This document shows, in pieces, positions 33,022 through 41,075 of a stretch of DNA of 47,910 nt (its first letter is position 1; every line of letters begins with the position of its first letter). The position numbers were made by a program, and so were the translations under genes. The DNA is taken from NCBI RefSeq assembly GCF_004000825.1, contig NZ_BILZ01000049.1:1-47910 (forward strand). The letters are read 5' to 3'. The notes under the pieces were generated by a model that searched no databases, was not told the DNA's origin, and saw nothing but the letters and a program-made list of their open reading frames with translations. This DNA is from Paenibacillus kobensis NBRC 15729. Its GTDB lineage: Bacteria; Bacillota; Bacilli; Paenibacillales; Paenibacillaceae.

Positions 33022-34956
33022 TTATTTCTTCTGAAGCAGCGTCGTCCAGAGTGCGTAATCCTCGTAACCGAGACGCCAGAAGGCGGCGCCACCCAAGTCG
33101 TATTTTTTGGCGATGTCGATCCGTTTCGCTACGGAAGCGGTCGTCTCCGCCCAGAACACATAAGTATAGCCGTTCTCCGTATATTTGTACTTCGTCTGAC
33201 CGGATTCCGGGTCATACGTGCCGACGGCGTTCTTCTGCTCAATGAGCTGCGGAAGCTGGCTCATCAGGACAGCGCGTGATACATAACTGCCGCTTGCGTC
33301 CTTCACCAATGCGCCGTTGCCGTCCAGTTTCCATTCCCGGACATAGAAAGGTATGCCGAGCATTAACTTCGAACGAGGAATGCCGTAATTCAAATATTGT
33401 TTGACACCGTCCTCGACCCAATCCAACTCCGCGACAGAACCTGGCGTATCGCTGCCTTTCCAATGCTGGTCGTAAGCCATCATGACGACCGTATCAACGA
33501 TTCCGCCGATTGCGGCGAAGTCGTACGCGGTCTTATCGTTCCATAGCACGTCGCCGCGGATGAGATCGATTGAAACATTGAGCTTGCGGGCATGGGCTGC
33601 TTCGGTCAGCTCGCGGACAAAATTCGTAAATGCCGTGCGGTCCGATGCCGCCAAACCTTCGAAATCAAGGTTGATGCCATCGGCACCGAGGGCGGATGCA
33701 CGGTCGACTAGCTGGTTAATAAATGACTTGCGGGCTGTCCCGTTCGCGAGAAACGCCGTCGTCCGCTTCGCGTCGAAATCGTTGTGTACGAGCGGCCACA
33801 GCTTCAAGCCCCGCGATTTGATCGACGCTGCAAGCTCATTGGATGAGCTGTCTCCGAGCTTGCCTGTGCTGTCGCTAAGCATGAACCAAGTCGGAGAATC
33901 GATATCCAGTCCTTGCGTTCCGGACAACTGGCCGAGCACCGTGCCGGAGTCCGACGTGCCATTCCAGCCGAGGTAGAGCAGCTTACGTTCATTCGACCAG
34001 ATCGTATGACCGTCATTCGTCGTTACAGAAGCATCGGCATAACCTGCTGCAAAAGTAACGGCCGATGCGCGCGTATGGAACGCGCGGAGCGCCTTGCCGT
34101 TCTGAGTGACGGTTAGAAACGGTACATTCGTCCACCATTCGGTGCCGCCTTGTATGACGCTCGTATTCGAGAATCCTTTCGCATATTGAACAGCAGCTTG
34201 AAGACTGATAAAAGCTGCGATTTGGCGGCCATTCTGCTGAACCTCGTAGTCGGTTGCATTGGAATGGGCGACAATGCCTGTCGACATGTTGACCACGACG
34301 CTGCCCTGGATAGAGGCGGCTGCCTGTACGGCATCGTAAAGGGCGGCATAAGGACCGACTCCTATTGTTGTTTCGTCGACCATCACATCATATACCAGTT
34401 CGCCGGCACGCTGTTTCGTGAGCTGCGCATCGGTCAAATTGTCCCAAATCCACTTGCCGCTAGCGATCTCGATAATGTGGGCATTCGACCATTTCTTCGC
34501 TTCTTTCTTCGCTTCATCCAACGTGATATACGACCAGGCTGATTTCGTCTTGTCGCCTTGATATAACTGATAGGCGGCATATCGGCTGTATGCCCAGCCT
34601 GGCTTCTCCAAGTCGCGAATATGCGCATTAACAAGTGTTTTCGCTAATCTAAGTGCATCGTCATAGGAACGGAATTGTCTTGCAGACGACGTAACGCCAT
34701 TCTGATAGACGGCATAGCGGGGGAAATTGTCCCACACCCATTCATGGCTCGAAATTTTCTCGACATGCGTGTAACTGAACGATTTCGCATAAGCGATGGC
34801 GTTGTTGTACTCGGCAAACTCTTTGAGCGCCTTGTCGTTCTGATATACGCGGTACTGGGTCATCTTCGTCGCGCCAGCTGCGGAGGCGAAAGCCGCCGCC
34901 CCTCCTTGAAGTGCGATCATGAGGGCTGCTGCGGCAATCCATTTGCGTTTAAACAA
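33022..34956 (-). CDS. Secreted GH18-family hydrolase with N-terminal repeats (YaaH-like)
   Basis: About 644 residues from TTG 34956, preceded by AAGGGAG. The open frame extends 48 codons further, but the extension has no secretion features, while the chosen start gives KRKWIAAAALMIALQGGAAAFA as a signal peptide. Residues about 30-330 hold five or six related units of roughly 55 residues (YRVYQNDKALKEFAEYNNA, YAVYQNGVTSSARQFRSYD, YEVQQNGRQIAAFISLQAA, VTQNGKALRAFHTRASA), each ending in an IW(D/S)N-type segment; these may bind the wall or a glycan. The GH18 barrel has DGINLDFEG with catalytic Glu433 and ends FWRLGYEDYALW. Members cleave chitin-like or peptidoglycan glycans; Bacillus YaaH/SleL acts on spore cortex fragments. 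The substrate is not clear here. Confidence 0.82.
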   Translation of the reverse strand: MFKRKWIAAAALMIALQGGAAAFASAAGATKMTQYRVYQNDKALKEFAEYNNAIAYAKSFSYTHVEKISSHEWVWDNFPRYAVYQNGVTSSARQFRSYDDALRLAKTLVNAHIRDLEKPGWAYSRYAAYQLYQGDKTKSAWSYITLDEAKKEAKKWSNAHIIEIASGKWIWDNLTDAQLTKQRAGELVYDVMVDETTIGVGPYAALYDAVQAAASIQGSVVVNMSTGIVAHSNATDYEVQQNGRQIAAFISLQAAVQYAKGFSNTSVIQGGTEWWTNVPFLTVTQNGKALRAFHTRASAVTFAAGYADASVTTNDGHTIWSNERKLLYLGWNGTSDSGTVLGQLSGTQGLDIDSPTWFMLSDSTGKLGDSSSNELAASIKSRGLKLWPLVHNDFDAKRTTAFLANGTARKSFINQLVDRASALGADGINLDFEGLAASDRTAFTNFVRELTEAAHARKLNVSIDLIRGDVLWNDKTAYDFAAIGGIVDTVVMMAYDQHWKGSDTPGSVAELDWVEDGVKQYLNYGIPRSKLMLGIPFYVREWKLDGNGALVKDASGSYVSRAVLMSQLPQLIEQKNAVGTYDPESGQTKYKYTENGYTYVFWAETTASVAKRIDIAKKYDLGGAAFWRLGYEDYALWTTLLQKK

Positions 34957-35090
34957 GCTTCTGCCACTCTCCCTTTCTATGTATCTACCTCTATTAGACG
35001 CAATTAGAAGATGGGAGGTTGCGGTGGAAAATGAAACCAATGGTCGAATCGTGTCGTTTAATGTAAGGTTCTGGATATTTGCATTGCGTG

Positions 35091-36155
35091 CTAATACCAA
35101 TTTTCGAGCTGTGTGATTAGTGCATTCATTTGAGTTTCGGTTCCGATCGAGATCCGAACTTGGTCACGCAAGCGCGGCAAATCGAAATAACGGATCGCGA
35201 AGCCTTGTTCGGCAAGCTTGCTCACAAGAGTCGGTGCATCCGGAACATTCGGGCTGACCGGCGGCGAGCATAGGACGAAATTTGTTTCGGATGGGATGAC
35301 CTTAAAGCCGAAACGTTTCAATTCAGATACAAACTTTTCTCGCGTCGCACATATCGCTGCTGCGCTTAACTGCATATACTCTTCGCCCTGCAATGCGCTG
35401 TATGCAAGGGAGAGACTGATACCGCTTACGTTGTAGACCGGCTTCGTCTTCTCGAACGCTTCGATAATCGAACGAGAGCCGATGGCATACCCGATACGAG
35501 CACCGCTGAGCGCATACGCCTTGGAGAACGTGCGGAGGACGACGACATTGTCGTACCGCTGGGTAAGCGGAATCGCCGAATAAGCGGCTTCTCCAGCGAA
35601 ATGGATATAGGCCTCGTCAATTAAAACCAATCCAGGTGCGCACTGAACAATCCGTTCGATCTCGCTTGGTTGGAGCAGACGGCCTGTCGGCGCATTCGGG
35701 TTGACGAGCGCAATGACAGACGCGTTCGCGGCGAGCAGAGCGTCGGGATCGATGGCAAAGCCGCTGTCGGTCTGTACACGGATGACGGAAGCGTTGGCGG
35801 CAGCTGCCGCCGTCTCGTACATGGCGAATGTCGGATAAGGCAGTGCGGCCGTTCGCTCGCTGCCAACGAATGTGTGGAATAATGCAGCGATCAACTCGCT
35901 TGAACCGTTCCCGATGATAATTCTGTCGCGCTGCACGCCATGCTTCTTGGCTAACGCGTCCCGCAGCGCGGAGCAGGAAGCGTCGGGGTAAAGCCGGGCC
36001 GAGCTTTCGGCAGCGGAAGCGAGTGCACGAATGACGGTTGATGCGGGCGGATACGGACTCTCGTTCTGATCGAGCTTGATCATTGGCTGTTCGGGATTGA
36101 CCGTCACAGTTGGATAGGAAGCGATCCTTTCCACATACGGCAAAGCATAAGACAT
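35091..36155 (-). CDS. hisC: Histidinol-phosphate aminotransferase
   Basis: A 354-residue class I/II PLP aminotransferase of the HisC type, which converts imidazole acetol phosphate and glutamate to histidinol phosphate. The PLP lysine is Lys212 in RTFSKAYALSGARIGYAIG; IIGNGSSELI, VNPNAPTGRLL and LIDEAYIHF match the family, and FAIRYFDLPRLRDQVRISIG is the closing arginine segment. ATG 36155 is used because GGAGGA lies 7 bp upstream; a further ATG at 36170 lacks a site. It is separate from any his operon and is divergent from a MocR regulator, so a role with other aromatic or related amino acids is possible. Confidence 0.85.
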   Translation of the reverse strand: MSYALPYVERIASYPTVTVNPEQPMIKLDQNESPYPPASTVIRALASAAESSARLYPDASCSALRDALAKKHGVQRDRIIIGNGSSELIAALFHTFVGSERTAALPYPTFAMYETAAAAANASVIRVQTDSGFAIDPDALLAANASVIALVNPNAPTGRLLQPSEIERIVQCAPGLVLIDEAYIHFAGEAAYSAIPLTQRYDNVVVLRTFSKAYALSGARIGYAIGSRSIIEAFEKTKPVYNVSGISLSLAYSALQGEEYMQLSAAAICATREKFVSELKRFGFKVIPSETNFVLCSPPVSPNVPDAPTLVSKLAEQGFAIRYFDLPRLRDQVRISIGTETQMNALITQLENWY

Positions 36156-36255
36156 GATAATCTCCTCCATTTGATCGATTGTGAGGAACGAATCTAGAGC
36201 ACATAACCTTTTGCCGTTTCGTTCCAGTTGATTGGCCTGAAATCATCTTATCGGT

Positions 36256-36306
36256 TATCTGTCATTAACAAAATGTACAGAATTATATATTTTAAAGTGA
36301 CAGATA
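36256..36306. promoter_or_regulatory. Inverted repeat between hisC and the MocR gene
   Basis: TATCTGTCA (36256-36264) and TGACAGATA (36298-36306) are perfect 9-bp inverted arms 33 bp apart, inside the AT-rich region that should hold both divergent promoters. A candidate binding site for the MocR regulator. Confidence 0.5.
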
Positions 36307-36372
36307 GAGGGTCAACTCGCATAATGAAAGATAGTCAAAACACGGTTCGGAATGAAACAGGAGGGATGCCTA

Positions 36373-37866
36373 ATGATTGAACTGACACCACCTATCGACG
36401 AGCGATCGGACGAGCCGATCTATGTTCAGTTGTACCGGTATATACGGCAAGAGCTGACCGAAGGCCGAATTGCGGCAGGAACGAGACTTCCGTCTGTCCG
36501 CAGGCTGTCAGGCCGGCTCGGCATCAGCCGGACGCCGGTCGCTCTCGCCTATGAGCAGTTGCAAGCGGAAGGCTATGTACGGAGCGTGCCTAGGAGCGGG
36601 TTGTTCACAGAAGAGTTGCTTCCGGAATCTCGCCCTCGCATTCAAGCTGGAGATGGAACTAAGGGGTTGAGCGGAGGTTCAAGATTGTTAGGCAGAAACG
36701 GCGAACATAACGACCTGTTGAACAACGGCACAAGCGCCAAGGCAGGGCCTTTGCATCAACTCTTTATCGATTTTGGTTACGGTGCGGTTGATTGGTCGCG
36801 GTTTCCGGCTGGCGCTTGGCGCAAGCAGCTGAACCGGTGCCTGCAGCCGGACGACGGTCGGCTGTTCCGGTATGGGGATCCGGCTGGAGAGCCGGAACTG
36901 CGAGAAGAGATCGCTTCTTATCTGCACCGGACACGGGGAGTCCGGTGTCATCCGTCATCCATTGTTATTGGCGCAGGGACATATCAGTCGCTTGATCTAA
37001 TCCTGCAATTAATCGGCGAAGGCGGTGCGACGATGCATGTGGCTGCCGAAGAGGCGGTTAATGACGGGGTGAAGCGGTTATTCGACCGCCATCGGGCGGT
37101 TGTCACCCCGATCAAGCTGGACAGCGACGGTCTGCGTACAGACGAACTGAACGATACGCCGCATGTTCATGCGGTTTATGTAACGCCGTCTCATCAATTT
37201 CCTGTCGGCATGACCTTGTCGGCACCGAAGCGATTAAAGCTGCTTCAATGGGCAGCCTCGTCCGGCACTTATATTATCGAGAACGATTATGACGGTGAAT
37301 ACCGGTACGCCGGACGTCCGATTCCTGCGCTTCAGGCGATGGATGATAACGGCTGTGTTGCGTATATCGGCACTTTTTCCAGAGCGCTTACCCCTTCTTT
37401 CCGGTTAAGTTATGCGGTTTTACCGCCGTCCTTGTTGGAACGCTTCCATGCGAATCGGCATAGCTACGATCAGCTATCCTCGCCATTGCTTCAGCAGGCG
37501 ATGGCCTTCTTTATGGAAAGCGGCGGCTTCGGCAAGCACATGCGGGCGATGCGCAGCTTGTATCAGCGGAAGCGCGACGCGCTGCTGCAAGCGCTGAGGG
37601 AATCATTGCCTGCAGACGGGATGGTTCGGATTGTGGGGGAGAGCTCAGGGCTTCATCTTTTGTTGACCTGGGAAGGCAAAGAAGAGGAAGCGATGATTAC
37701 AGCAGCAGAGGAGAAAGGGGTTCGCGTATATCCTGTGTCACGGTATTGGTTACGGGGGGAGGATGCGCCGAACGGAACGGTTCTGCTGGGGTTCGGGGGA
37801 CTAACAGAGAGGCAAATTCAAGCAGGCGTGAGCCGGTTGACGGAAGCATGGCTTGGCATGCCCTAG
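36373..37866 (+). CDS. MocR/PdxR-family regulator (GntR HTH fused to aminotransferase domain) without the PLP lysine
   Basis: A 497-residue chimera. Residues 1-75 are a GntR winged helix (PIYVQLYRYIRQELTEGRI, LPSVRRLSGRLGISRTPVA), and residues about 135-497 a fold-type I aminotransferase domain (FIDFGYGAVDWSRFPAGAW, VYVTPSHQFPVGMTLS, IENDYDGEYRYAG). In GabR and PdxR the aldimine lysine lies in a GTFSK motif; here the sequence is GTFSRALTP, with Arg337 in its place, so PLP cannot be held the usual way. ATG 36373 has AGGAGGG upstream. It is divergent from hisC, with an inverted repeat between, so control of that gene and itself is likely. Confidence 0.88.
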   Translation: MIELTPPIDERSDEPIYVQLYRYIRQELTEGRIAAGTRLPSVRRLSGRLGISRTPVALAYEQLQAEGYVRSVPRSGLFTEELLPESRPRIQAGDGTKGLSGGSRLLGRNGEHNDLLNNGTSAKAGPLHQLFIDFGYGAVDWSRFPAGAWRKQLNRCLQPDDGRLFRYGDPAGEPELREEIASYLHRTRGVRCHPSSIVIGAGTYQSLDLILQLIGEGGATMHVAAEEAVNDGVKRLFDRHRAVVTPIKLDSDGLRTDELNDTPHVHAVYVTPSHQFPVGMTLSAPKRLKLLQWAASSGTYIIENDYDGEYRYAGRPIPALQAMDDNGCVAYIGTFSRALTPSFRLSYAVLPPSLLERFHANRHSYDQLSSPLLQQAMAFFMESGGFGKHMRAMRSLYQRKRDALLQALRESLPADGMVRIVGESSGLHLLLTWEGKEEEAMITAAEEKGVRVYPVSRYWLRGEDAPNGTVLLGFGGLTERQIQAGVSRLTEAWLGMP

Positions 37867-37996
37867 TTGAGCAGGTGACAATGAATGGTTCGACAAGGAT
37901 TTTGTGCCAATTGAACGAATAAAATAATCGATGGACAGTGACGGTTACATACCTGCTCTGTTCATCTTAATTCTCACTCGATTCGAGGTATATCCG

Positions 37997-38542
37997 ATGA
38001 CCATACTTTTGTACCATTATTACGACCTATCGACGGGACCCTTTCGTAACTTATCGGATCTAGATCCATGCGAAGCGGAACGAATTCTTCAAGAGATTCG
38101 AACCCATAAGAAGGGGTTTGCCAGTAAGCGGTCGGCCGATTATTTGACGATTCGCCGTAATCTCGAGGCCAGAGCGAGAGAGCTTTTTGTCTTGAAAGGC
38201 GGAAAGCCGGTGAGGAGCGCTCCGCATTACATGACGCTGGGAGAGTGTCCATGGCTGTTGGAGTGGTTCGATGAAGGCAAGCAGCTTGCTATTGCGATCG
38301 ACCATTTTGATCCGAGTGTAATCAGCTTTACTTACGGGGATTTGTTTCCCACGATGAGATATCAGGACGGTAAGAAGTACAGAGGTCAAATCTATACGTT
38401 GCCTGAGATAATCGAATTGATCGATGAATTCGGACTGCCTCAAGAATGGAACCGGTCGGGAGACCAAGGGCCGGAGAGATATATCGAGGTGCAAGTATGG
38501 GATGACCTGCCGCTGCTCCTTTGGACGAGGAAATCGATATAA
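37997..38542 (+). CDS. Hypothetical protein
   Basis: A 181-residue soluble protein that I cannot assign. It begins MTILLYHYYDLSTGPFRN, has a basic helical stretch (RADYLTIRRNLEARARELF-like) and an aromatic C-terminal half (PHYMTLGECPWLLEW, VISFTYGDLFPTM, YIEVQVWDDLPLLLW), without signal peptide or membrane segment. ATG 37997 with GAGGT 7 bp upstream is chosen over an open extension that starts at 37931 without a ribosome binding site. It stands alone between the MocR gene and a facing DUF2653-like gene, whose terminator it shares. Confidence 0.7.
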   Translation: MTILLYHYYDLSTGPFRNLSDLDPCEAERILQEIRTHKKGFASKRSADYLTIRRNLEARARELFVLKGGKPVRSAPHYMTLGECPWLLEWFDEGKQLAIAIDHFDPSVISFTYGDLFPTMRYQDGKKYRGQIYTLPEIIELIDEFGLPQEWNRSGDQGPERYIEVQVWDDLPLLLWTRKSI

Positions 38543-38550
38543 ATGCAAAT

Positions 38551-38576
38551 AAAAAAGATGGCTTTTCAGCCATCTT
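38551..38576 (-). terminator. Terminator between convergent genes
   Basis: AAGATGGCT (38555-38563) pairs with AGCCATCTT (38568-38576). The T-run (A-run at 38551-38556) is on the minus strand, so it mainly serves the DUF2653-like gene. Confidence 0.85.
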
Positions 38577-38597
38577 GTCATTCACCGTACCAACTTG

Positions 38598-38876
38598 TCA
38601 TATCGCGATGTCTGCCCAGAACTCTTCATCGGCATCCAGCGTAATTTGCGAACGGAACACGCGGATTTGATATTGCTCCAGCATGTAACGCTCGATCGCT
38701 TCCATCAGATTCGCTTCGACGAGATACTGGCTGCGGCCTTCGACCCATACTTCTGCGGTGAAGCCGTATTCCTCGTCCCAAGCGAGCTGCACTTCAACCT
38801 CGGTTGGCGAAACGCCCTTGCGGCGTCCGACATGCAGACAGACAGCGTTAATGATCTCGTCGGTATAGATCCGCAT
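38598..38876 (-). CDS. DUF2653-like protein (YxcD type)
   Basis: A 92-residue protein like B. subtilis YxcD: it begins MRIYTDEIINAVCLHVG and has VEVQLAWDEEYGFTAEVWVEGR, LVEANLMEAIERYMLEQY and a final acidic DADEEFWADIAI. Its function is unknown; there are no membrane or catalytic motifs. It follows the membrane protein gene on the same strand by 1 bp, so they are co-translated. Confidence 0.72.
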   Translation of the reverse strand: MRIYTDEIINAVCLHVGRRKGVSPTEVEVQLAWDEEYGFTAEVWVEGRSQYLVEANLMEAIERYMLEQYQIRVFRSQITLDADEEFWADIAI

Positions 38877-38877
38877 A

Positions 38878-39309
38878 TTAGTACGGTCTCCTTCGGTTAT
38901 TGGAATAGCGCCGGTTGCGGAAGTAGTTCAGCGCAGTGCGAATGCCCGCAATTAGCGCGAATATTGCCAGCACGTTAATCAATAACCCGATCAGGTTGCC
39001 GAAAAAGCCCATATTCGAGAAAATGCCGCCGAACAGCAAGCCTGCCAATCCGCCGATCATCAATCCTTTCATAAAGCTCCCGCCGCTGAAGAAGCCGCGC
39101 TTGGCCGTCTGGCCAGCTGTGCCCGCCGTTGTGCCTGCCTTCGAGCCAGGATTGCTCTGGCTGACGTTATCATTGCTCTTCTTCGGTGTCTGGGTGAAGC
39201 TTTGCTTCGGTGATTTAATGGATCTTCTCGGCTTCGCGTCTGCCGATTCGTTCACAAGCACGAACAACAGCGAGAATGCCATGAATACTGCGATGAATTT
39301 CTTGAACAA
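38878..39309 (-). CDS. Putative membrane protein with signal sequence
   Basis: A 143-residue protein from TTG 39309, which has AGGAGGA 7 bp upstream (a longer frame starting at 39336 would place that site inside the gene). The N-terminus FKKFIAVFMAFSLLFVLVNESADA is a signal peptide. A Ser/Thr/Lys-rich stretch (about 30-75) is followed by a glycine-rich hydrophobic segment (FMKGLMIGGLAGLLFGGIF) and a second helix (LIGLLINVLAIFALIAGI), ending in a basic tail RRRPY. It resembles the Tim44-like small membrane proteins of Bacilli; the assignment is tentative. It precedes the DUF2653-like gene. Confidence 0.65.
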   Translation of the reverse strand: MFKKFIAVFMAFSLLFVLVNESADAKPRRSIKSPKQSFTQTPKKSNDNVSQSNPGSKAGTTAGTAGQTAKRGFFSGGSFMKGLMIGGLAGLLFGGIFSNMGFFGNLIGLLINVLAIFALIAGIRTALNYFRNRRYSNNRRRPY

Positions 39310-39405
39310 AACAATCTCCTCCTGTGTATTGGCCATTAAGGCTCTCGTTGCGATATTGTCCTAATACGGCTACAATGAACGATGGTTTCATATTTATTCG
39401 GTTGA

Positions 39406-39414
39406 GGGGGGGGG
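39406..39414 (+). repeat. Nine-base G tract before a start codon
   Basis: A run of nine G at 39406-39414, within the presumed ribosome binding region of the DUF309 gene (GTG at 39420). Changes in its length would alter the spacing between binding site and start. Confidence 0.8.
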
Positions 39415-39419
39415 CGAAG

Positions 39420-39962
39420 GTGGCAACATCGTATCCGCTATCATATATATCCTATTTGTCCGAATTTCATGCAACTCGGGATTATTTCGAATGCCATGAA
39501 TTGCTGGAGGAATATTGGAAAGCGCATCAAGGCGAGGAATTGACGGGAACGTGGCACGGATTAATTCAAATCGCGGTTGGTTGTTACCATCACCGCAGAG
39601 GCAACCGAGGCGGCGCACTCAAAATGTGGACGTCCGCGCTGCAGCGGCTATCCGATCACCATTTGGTACAGCTTGGGCTGGATGGAACCGAGCTGCTCGC
39701 GGAGCTGCAGCGCCGGCGCGATGCGCTTGAAGAAGATGCGGCGTTTCCATATTCCGATATGGATCTGCCGATCCGCGATCCGAAGCTGCAGGAAGCGTGT
39801 CTAGCGGAATGCGCGAAGCAAGGCTGGCGCTGGGGATTGCCGAGCAAGGAGGCGGGAGAGGACGTTATTCACCGTCATCTGACACGAGACCGGTCCGAAG
39901 TTGTCGGCGCACGCGCGCAGGCAGCATTGGAGAGACAGCGAAGCATCGGGCGGAGCGAGTGA
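39420..39962 (+). CDS. DUF309 family protein
   Basis: A 180-residue protein of the DUF309 family (B. subtilis YpuF-like). The signature segment is DYFECHELLEEYWK, followed by GTWHGLIQIAVGCYHHRRGN and GALKMWTSALQRL, a helical bundle with conserved His, Glu and Trp. Function is unknown. GTG 39420 is chosen since the G-rich region sits directly upstream and the family starts near here; the frame continues to 39324 without support. A strong hairpin follows the stop. Confidence 0.82.
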   Translation: MATSYPLSYISYLSEFHATRDYFECHELLEEYWKAHQGEELTGTWHGLIQIAVGCYHHRRGNRGGALKMWTSALQRLSDHHLVQLGLDGTELLAELQRRRDALEEDAAFPYSDMDLPIRDPKLQEACLAECAKQGWRWGLPSKEAGEDVIHRHLTRDRSEVVGARAQAALERQRSIGRSE

Positions 39963-39981
39963 GCAACCGTTACAACCCGAA

Positions 39982-40031
39982 CAAAAAAGGGCTGATTTAA
40001 GGTCATATGTTGATGACCTTAAGTCAGCCCT
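39982..40031 (-). terminator. Long terminator hairpin between convergent genes
   Basis: AGGGCTGA and TTAAGGTCA (39988-40005) pair with TGACCTTAA and TCAGCCCT (40014-40031), about 17 pairs with one mismatch. The T-run (A-run 39983-39988) is on the minus strand, ending the carbonic anhydrase gene. Confidence 0.88.
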
Positions 40032-40045
40032 CTTCGCGTCAATCG

Positions 40046-40627
40046 TTATTTCGCCGTTCCAGCTGCGATCTCGTAGCCTTCCGTGACAAGATCGAGCTTG
40101 CCCGTCTTCGGATCGACGATCAGACCGTGAACCGGCGTGCCCGGAGGCAGCAACGGGTGGTTGCGGATAATGTTAACGCTGTTCTCCACGCTCTGTTGTA
40201 CGTTATCGAAGCCGCGCAGCCAGCGCATCAGGTCGAGGCCGGAGTTCTTCAGCGTCGTAATCGTCTCGTTCGTCACGCCGCGGTCAGTCATCTTGCCCAA
40301 CGTTTTCTCGGGGTTGATGCCCGTCATGCCGCAGTCGTGGTGGCCGATGACGACAACTTCCGCAGCTCCAAGCTCATACAACGCAACGAGAACGCTGCGC
40401 ATAATGTTGCCGAAAGGCTGGGTAACGATGGCGCCAGCGTTTTTAATAATTTTTACGTCGCCGTTATGAACGTTAATTGCCTTCGGCAGCAGTTCCGTAA
40501 GACGCGTATCCATACAGGTTACAATGACCATTTTGCGGTTCGGAAATTTGTCCGTCAGGTAAGGCTCGTATTGTTTCTCCGCTACGAATTGCTCATTGAA
40601 CGACAAGATTTGATTTAATTGATTCAT
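40046..40627 (-). CDS. Beta-class carbonic anhydrase
   Basis: A 193-residue beta-carbonic anhydrase (YtiB-like), which interconverts carbon dioxide and bicarbonate in the cytoplasm. The zinc ligands are Cys38 (VTCMDTR), His96 and Cys99 (GHHDCG), and the Asp40-Arg42 dyad is intact. ATG 40627 has AAGGAGG 8 bp upstream; the open frame before it lies in the preceding gene's end. It follows a HesB/IscA-like gene after 13 bp, so they are probably co-transcribed. A strong hairpin terminates it. Confidence 0.92.
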   Translation of the reverse strand: MNQLNQILSFNEQFVAEKQYEPYLTDKFPNRKMVIVTCMDTRLTELLPKAINVHNGDVKIIKNAGAIVTQPFGNIMRSVLVALYELGAAEVVVIGHHDCGMTGINPEKTLGKMTDRGVTNETITTLKNSGLDLMRWLRGFDNVQQSVENSVNIIRNHPLLPPGTPVHGLIVDPKTGKLDLVTEGYEIAAGTAK

Positions 40628-40640
40628 TTGAATTTCCTCC

Positions 40641-40961
40641 TTATGATTGCAGCAAACGCAAATTTGTCGTATAGATTTGTCCATCGCTCTTCAAGCTGTA
40701 CGCGTACCGATTCTCATCGTAGTCAATACGAAGTTTCGGCTCAAAAAACACCTCGAAACGGGGCTCGTACCAGAAATCGAACGGGTCGCCGTTGCCAAGC
40801 GCATCGTCCGGTCCGCCGCCTTCAATCAATTGAAGGGCGGGTACACCACTGACGACACAGCCGCAGCCTTCGGTATCGTACTTGAGCTTCAACTGCCGCT
40901 TGCCGTCCGCTAGATAAGGCTTCAGCGCTGTTTGCGCCGAAGGGGTGAACGTGATGTGCAT
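40641..40961 (-). CDS. HesB/IscA-like iron-sulfur biogenesis family protein
   Basis: A 106-residue protein with the HesB/YqkB-like beta-fold: MHITFTPSAQTALKPYL at the start, then YDTEGCGCVVSGVPALQL with a CGC pair in the middle, and IDYDENRYAYSLKSDGQIY. Relatives are annotated as Fe-S cluster biosynthesis proteins, but the C-terminal CxC of A-type carriers is missing, so a scaffold role is uncertain. ATG 40961 has GGAGGAG upstream. The carbonic anhydrase gene follows in the same direction. Confidence 0.78.
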   Translation of the reverse strand: MHITFTPSAQTALKPYLADGKRQLKLKYDTEGCGCVVSGVPALQLIEGGGPDDALGNGDPFDFWYEPRFEVFFEPKLRIDYDENRYAYSLKSDGQIYTTNLRLLQS

Positions 40962-41075
40962 GCGTTTCTCCTCCACCAATTTGTTTCTCTATATATCATG
41001 CATTAAAGTTGATTATAAGTTGTTCAAAAAGTATGATCAAGTAGAATGGCTGATTCAGGAAAGGTGGAGAGTTCC

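Noticed and set aside
40007-40618. Open frame opposite the carbonic anhydrase gene
   Set aside because: The minus-strand protein has all zinc ligands; this frame starts inside a terminator hairpin and has no domain.
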